From JBBAGC01 sp964491265 (GTDB lineage Bacteria > Spirochaetota > UBA4802 > UBA5550): DNA of 64,000 nucleotides. Of the stretch, positions 59,864 to 64,000 are shown one piece after another. The first letter of the stretch is position 1. Each line of letters begins with the position of its first letter. The position numbers and the translations under genes were made by a program. The notes under the pieces are model-generated. The model did no database searches and was not told the origin of the DNA. It worked only from the letters and a program-made list of their open reading frames with translations. The stretch spans positions 1-64,000 of the forward strand of contig CAZBFP010000006.1 in NCBI GenBank assembly GCA_964491265.1. The letters run 5' to 3'.

Positions 59864-62506
59864 ATGAAGTTCAGTTTCAGAAAAGACCTGTCGATTAAAG
59901 AGGAAATTTTTTACACTATCCTGTTTTTTTCAATAACTGTATTGATAATTTTCGGCTCCATTATTTCCTACAGCTTTGTATCCACAAGCCTGGAGAAAGC
60001 CCGGGATTCCATTAGACATACTAATTCCGCCATCAATACCCATGTAAACGGCCATATCCGGGAGGTTATAAATACCGTCAATGTTCTTTCACAAAATCCT
60101 GACATAATAAAATCGGGGAGTAAAAACCTTCAGGCACAGGAGAGAGCTCTTGCTGTTCTGAAATCCTTTTCCGATACAAACAAAAATATCGGGTATATTT
60201 ACGCAGGATTTCCCGATGGATCTCTATTAATAAATGATTACACTCCACCCCCCGGTTTTGACTCAACTAAAAGGCCCTGGTATATAAATGCGGTCCACAG
60301 TGAAACCACAGATCCTGAATGGATATTATACAGAGAAGCTGCAAGCGATGAATGGGAAATTGCATTCAGCAGAAAACTTTTATCACCGCGTGGAGATATA
60401 GAAGGTGTTGTATCAATTGACATTGACATTAAAGACCTGGAAAAACTCTTATCAGAAAAAAAATATTTTAATACTGAACACAACTACATAATTGACCGAA
60501 TAGGCCGTATCATTGTTCACCCTGATGAAAAAATCATAGGAAAAATATTACCTGATACTGATAAATACATAAAAGGTGAAAAGGGGGAGCTGGAATACTG
60601 CTTTTTTCACGGTAATACAAAAGCATTCTACAGCACCATCCCGTCAGCGGGGTTGAGAATTATTACTGCTGTAGATCCATGGGAGATCAAATACCCTATT
60701 ATCAGACACCTTATTACTTTTATCCTGATAGTAATAATGCTATCTCTCCTTCTGGGAATTATTTCAAACAGAATATTTTCCAGACGCTTTGCTGATCCTC
60801 TAATTGAACTTAACAGAAGGGTTCAGGACATAACTTCAGGCAGAACTGCAGAAGCAAACCCATATCAATATTCCAATCACGAAACAGCAACAATTGCCGC
60901 AAATATAGAAAAGCTGGCTGATGATGCCCTGCGAAAAAGCGAGGAAAAGTACGCACTTATAGTGAATAATATAGCAGATACTGTAACCATTCTCGATTTC
61001 CAGATGAATATAGTTTTCGTTACCCCTTCAATTGAAAAGCTAAGAGAATTTTCTGCTGAAGAGGTAATGACACAAAAAATTCAGGATATACTGACACCTG
61101 ATTCGCTTAAACTTGCAGGTGAGGCGCTTGCAAAAGAGCTTCAGCTTGAAAACACGGGAACAGCGGACCCGGGGAGATCAATTATACTTGACTTTGAGGA
61201 ATACAAAAAAGACGGTTCAATTATTTGGGTGGAAAACCGGGTCTCCTTTATAAGAGATGAATCGGGCAGGGCCACATCTATCCTTGTCATATCAAGAGAT
61301 GTAACAGCCAGAAAAGACGCTGAGGACAGATTAAGAGAGGCTAAGCGCCAGGCAGAGGATGCAAATATTGCAAAATCGCAGTTTCTTGCAGGGATGAGTC
61401 ATGAAATACGCACCCCTCTGAATGCTATACTGGGGATGACCGACCTGTCACTGATGACAGATAATGATGATTTAATCAGAGAATATCTATCAATTGTGAA
61501 AAGATCGGGGAATCACCTTCTTGAAATATTAAATGATATTCTCGATTTCTCGAAAATTGAAGCAGGGAATCTCCTTCTGGAAAAAAGAGAATTCCCGTTA
61601 AGACAGATATTTTCTTTTATAGACAAGTTCTACCGCATAGAGATAGAAAAAAAAGGGATTACCTTTATTATTGAAACATCCGAAAATCTTCCCGGTCACA
61701 TTGCCGGTGATGAAGTCCGCATACGCCAGATGATTATGAACCTCATGAGCAATGCTGTAAAATTTACCGAATCAGGAACCATTACTTTAAGTGCATGCAG
61801 AAAAGAGAATATAATAGTGCCAGGTTTTATCCCTCTGGAAATATCTGTTACTGATACTGGTTGCGGTATAGACCCGGGAAAACATGAGATGATTTTTTCC
61901 AAGTTCCAGCAGGCTGAAATGAGCACAACAAGAAGATTCGGCGGCTCCGGCCTTGGCCTCTCTATTGTGAAAGAACTTGCATCTTTAATGGGAGGGAATA
62001 TTGCAGTAGAGAGCGAACCGGGGAGAGGGAGCAGGTTCACTCTTTCTATCTTTGTCGAAGATCCGGCTTCCTGCAAAGGGAGTGCGCTTATCACAGCCGT
62101 ATCTGAGGCTGAACCTCCTGGCGGCAGAAAATTAAAAATCCTTCTTGCAGAGGATGACGAAATCAACATAAAGCTTGCAGTAACACTGCTCAAAAAACTT
62201 GGAGATGAAGTTACAATTGCCCGTAACGGGATCGAAACCCTGGAAGCGTTAAGAAGCAGCACCTTTGACCTGATTCTCATGGATATTGAAATGCCGGAGA
62301 TGGACGGAATTGAAGCTACTCTAAAAATAAGAGAGGGGTACTGCGGTAAGGAAAAGGCCGATATACCTATAATTGCCATGACAGCACATGCGGTTTCGGA
62401 TGTTAAGCAGAAGGGTCTTGATGCGGGGATGAATGACTATATTACAAAACCTGTGGATATAACGCAGATCAATGAAAAAATATTAAATGTAATAAGCAAT
62501 AAATGA
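59864..62506 (+). CDS. Large hybrid sensor kinase, Cache-HAMP-PAS-HisKA-HATPase-REC
   Basis: 880 residues. Membrane helix about 15-40, an extracytoplasmic dCache-like sensor (about 45-275, with FDSTKRPWYINAV and GVVSIDIDIKDLEKL), second helix about 278-302, HAMP, PAS (about 365-485), HisKA His513 in AGMSHEIRTPLNAILG, HATPase (NLMSNAVKFTESGT, DTGCGID, FGGSGLGLSIV) and a receiver with Asp807 in ILMDIEMPEMDG. Periplasmic small molecules are the usual Cache ligands. Divergent from the hydrogenase operon and convergent with the ModE gene; no separate output regulator is beside it. Confidence 0.9.
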   Translation: MKFSFRKDLSIKEEIFYTILFFSITVLIIFGSIISYSFVSTSLEKARDSIRHTNSAINTHVNGHIREVINTVNVLSQNPDIIKSGSKNLQAQERALAVLKSFSDTNKNIGYIYAGFPDGSLLINDYTPPPGFDSTKRPWYINAVHSETTDPEWILYREAASDEWEIAFSRKLLSPRGDIEGVVSIDIDIKDLEKLLSEKKYFNTEHNYIIDRIGRIIVHPDEKIIGKILPDTDKYIKGEKGELEYCFFHGNTKAFYSTIPSAGLRIITAVDPWEIKYPIIRHLITFILIVIMLSLLLGIISNRIFSRRFADPLIELNRRVQDITSGRTAEANPYQYSNHETATIAANIEKLADDALRKSEEKYALIVNNIADTVTILDFQMNIVFVTPSIEKLREFSAEEVMTQKIQDILTPDSLKLAGEALAKELQLENTGTADPGRSIILDFEEYKKDGSIIWVENRVSFIRDESGRATSILVISRDVTARKDAEDRLREAKRQAEDANIAKSQFLAGMSHEIRTPLNAILGMTDLSLMTDNDDLIREYLSIVKRSGNHLLEILNDILDFSKIEAGNLLLEKREFPLRQIFSFIDKFYRIEIEKKGITFIIETSENLPGHIAGDEVRIRQMIMNLMSNAVKFTESGTITLSACRKENIIVPGFIPLEISVTDTGCGIDPGKHEMIFSKFQQAEMSTTRRFGGSGLGLSIVKELASLMGGNIAVESEPGRGSRFTLSIFVEDPASCKGSALITAVSEAEPPGGRKLKILLAEDDEINIKLAVTLLKKLGDEVTIARNGIETLEALRSSTFDLILMDIEMPEMDGIEATLKIREGYCGKEKADIPIIAMTAHAVSDVKQKGLDAGMNDYITKPVDITQINEKILNVISNK

Positions 62507-62515
62507 CAATAAATT

Positions 62516-62917
62516 TTACGTTGAAACTCTGCCCAGCAGCTCCAGCCCCTTTTTCGAAGCATATTCCGCCACATCATCATAATAAGCTCCAAACTCATTC
62601 ATCAATTCCCTGCCGAATTCAGTAAGCATATACCCTTCTTTATTATTAAGCTTATAGATCAGCTTCTGTCCAATAATCTCTTCAGTGCGTTTGACCTTAC
62701 CCCAGGCTCCCCTGTATGAAAGCCCAAGACTCTCGCTGGCCAGTTTTAATGAACCAAGCTCATCAATTTTTTTTAACAGCTCGAAACGGCCGCATCCGAA
62801 AAAAACACCATTATCCCTTTCGAGCCAGAGATGAAGCTTCACCACCGGATATGGCGAAATACTTTCAGCACCATCCTGCTTACTTTTATCCTGTTCAAGT
62901 CCATTACTTTTTTTCAC
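62516..62917 (-). CDS. ModE-type HTH regulator lacking the molybdate-binding domain
   Basis: 133 residues, matching only the LysR-like winged helix of ModE: LWLERDNGVFFGCGRFELLK, KLASESLGLSYRGAWGKVKR and EEIIGQKLIYKLNNKEGYMLT. The C-terminal MOP domains of E. coli ModE are absent. Starts at GTG 62917 with aggagaaaggaa upstream, overlapping the rhomboid stop codon (TAGTG). It could repress molybdate or tungstate genes in response to another sensor; the target modABC is 11 kb away (inference). Confidence 0.83.
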   Translation of the reverse strand: MKKSNGLEQDKSKQDGAESISPYPVVKLHLWLERDNGVFFGCGRFELLKKIDELGSLKLASESLGLSYRGAWGKVKRTEEIIGQKLIYKLNNKEGYMLTEFGRELMNEFGAYYDDVAEYASKKGLELLGRVST

Positions 62918-63465
62918 TATTCCTTTCTCCTGTTAAAAGATGCTCCCAGAATACCCGCCATAAAACCGCAGAGATGACTCTCCCACGAAACAAATGAGTC
63001 TGCAGGGAGCACACCGAAAACAAGTCCGCCGTAAACAAAAAAAACAGCAATTGATACTGCAATCGATTTAAAATCACGTCTGAAAATTCCTGCAGAAAGG
63101 AGATACCCCAGTATGCCGTAAATAATACCGCTTGCCCCTATATGATATGAACCGGCTCTCCCGATAATCCAGGTGCCGGCTCCGCCAAGTAAAGCAGTTC
63201 CGGCCATAATAAAAAATGTTTTTCTCCCCTCAAGAAAAATAAGAAAACCTGTAATTGCTAAAAGTGCTGCTGTATTTGCAGCCAGGTGAGGGATATTGCC
63301 ATGAATAAATGGGGAGAAAATAATTCCCCTGAGTCCTGAAATCTTTCTCGGAAGAATCCCCAATGAATCAATAGGGATAAAAAGGCCTATAAAAAAAACA
63401 AGCCACAGGAGCCCTATAAAATACAGGAGGTATTTAACTGAAATAACAAAGGTTCTTATTCTCAT
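62917..63465 (-). CDS. Rhomboid-family intramembrane serine protease
   Basis: 182 residues, about six membrane helices. Catalytic Ser112 in IGASG, His164 in SHLCGFMAG and the oxyanion Asn64 in HLAANTAALL form the usual site. It cleaves membrane proteins within the bilayer; the substrate is unknown. Overlaps the ModE gene by one base, so they may be one transcript. The following 63466-63578 bases are gene-free. Confidence 0.85.
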   Translation of the reverse strand: MRIRTFVISVKYLLYFIGLLWLVFFIGLFIPIDSLGILPRKISGLRGIIFSPFIHGNIPHLAANTAALLAITGFLIFLEGRKTFFIMAGTALLGGAGTWIIGRAGSYHIGASGIIYGILGYLLSAGIFRRDFKSIAVSIAVFFVYGGLVFGVLPADSFVSWESHLCGFMAGILGASFNRRKE

Positions 63466-63578
63466 GTATTTAATTTTTCAAGACAGAACCTGCAAGTCAA
63501 CAAAAATTCTCTGCCTTCAGGGAAGCCATTCCAGTACACCCTCCATAGAAAGACGGGCTGCCTCGATTAGTTTAATTA

Positions 63579-64000
63579 TTATCTATTTTCAGGTGAAAGT
63601 ATCTGACGTACTTTTGAAAGAAGTGCCTGCGATGAAAAAGGTTTTGAAATAAAATTAAGTTCTTTTTCCACAACCCCCTTACTGTGAATTATTTCAGCTG
63701 TATAACCGCTGGAAAAGAGAACAGGAATCCCGGCTTTCATTTCACTCATGACGTCATAGGCTTCTTTTCCGTTTAATTTTGGCATAACCACATCAAGAAT
63801 GATCAGATCTATTCGGTCAATATTATGTAAAAATTCTTCAACTGCTTCTGCACCATCGCAGGCTTCGATTATGGTATACCCATACTCCTCAAGAAAGCTT
63901 TTAAGAAAAAGTCTCACAGATGCATCGTCTTCTGCAATAAGGATTGTTTCAGAACCTCCGGCAGACTCCGGCATTGTCTCAGGTTTTACTGTTTCTGCAG
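63579..64000 (-). CDS. Receiver domain at the C-terminus of a gene cut by the window edge
   Basis: A complete receiver domain: ETILIAEDDASVRLFL, the phosphoacceptor Asp in LIILDVVMPKLNG, PVLFSSGYTAEII and ISKPFSSQALLSKVRQIL. The frame is open to the edge of the window, so it is probably the last domain of a hybrid kinase or a response regulator that begins beyond 64000. The stop codon is at 63579. Confidence 0.85.
   Translation of the reverse strand, partial: AETVKPETMPESAGGSETILIAEDDASVRLFLKSFLEEYGYTIIEACDGAEAVEEFLHNIDRIDLIILDVVMPKLNGKEAYDVMSEMKAGIPVLFSSGYTAEIIHSKGVVEKELNFISKPFSSQALLSKVRQILSPENR

Overview
This 64-kb window is a compact, AT-rich bacterial chromosome segment. It carries an anaerobic, Gram-negative type of gene set: periplasmic [NiFe] hydrogenase with a tetraheme cytochrome, selenocysteine formate dehydrogenase, a glycyl-radical enzyme, acyl-CoA metabolism, bacteriohemerythrin, class-I adenylate cyclase and several large sensor kinases. 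No rRNA, tRNA or taxonomic marker is present. Family content would fit Desulfobacterota or Spirochaetota, but this is an inference and I would not name a genus.

Layout. 1-8.4 kb: a pair made of an S26 signal peptidase and a secreted HCD-protein with a His-rich tail, then a repeat-rich stretch with five arrays of a palindromic repeat of about 63-bp period. The arrays abut a DUF2804 gene, a GIY-YIG nuclease, a CoA-transferase-family gene, an internally deleted galM and an alpha/beta hydrolase. 8.4-21 kb: DUF454 protein, sensor kinase, SNF2/RapA-like helicase, bacterioferritin, a nucleotidyltransferase, and a translationally coupled HD-GYP plus class-I adenylate cyclase pair. 21-34 kb: enoyl-CoA hydratase, MNT/HepT toxin-antitoxin pair, a GntR/glycyl-radical enzyme/activase/flavin-reductase-like operon with a visible operator, a hybrid kinase overlapping a truncated B12-cap gene, hemerythrin and PEP carboxylase. 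34-47 kb: rhodanese, two acyl-CoA synthetases, an ethylbenzene-dehydrogenase-like heme-binding membrane protein, threonine aldolase, acyl-CoA dehydrogenase and a CoA-transferase/GNAT fusion. 47-64 kb: an H2/formate/molybdenum island (fdhD, fmdE-like, modCBA, Sec-fdhA, nuoEF-like fusion, hydrogenase operon, a ModE-like regulator), then a large hybrid kinase, a rhomboid protease and the edge of another response-regulator gene.

How the genes work together. The last island makes sense as one functional unit: molybdate import (ModABC), a ModE-type HTH regulator, FdhD sulfurtransferase for molybdenum cofactor, a Sec-containing formate dehydrogenase with a NuoEF-like partner for NAD(H) exchange, and a Tat-exported hydrogenase with its endopeptidase and a lipoprotein tetraheme cytochrome as likely electron acceptor. 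The acyl-CoA genes (two synthetases, dehydrogenase, hydratase, two CoA-transferase-family proteins) suggest fatty or aromatic acid degradation whose reducing equivalents could leave as H2 or formate.

The window is also rich in small mobile DNA. Most interesting is family A, the palindromic arrays physically tied to the GIY-YIG gene: the array end supplies its ribosome binding site, and a second array carries a relic of the same leader and start codon. Other families: GTCATTCC-type MITEs (three copies), a 121-bp CAGT-ended element (three copies, two with target duplications), CCCTCTCCC-type repeats (three) and a tcccccaaaggggg motif (at least four).
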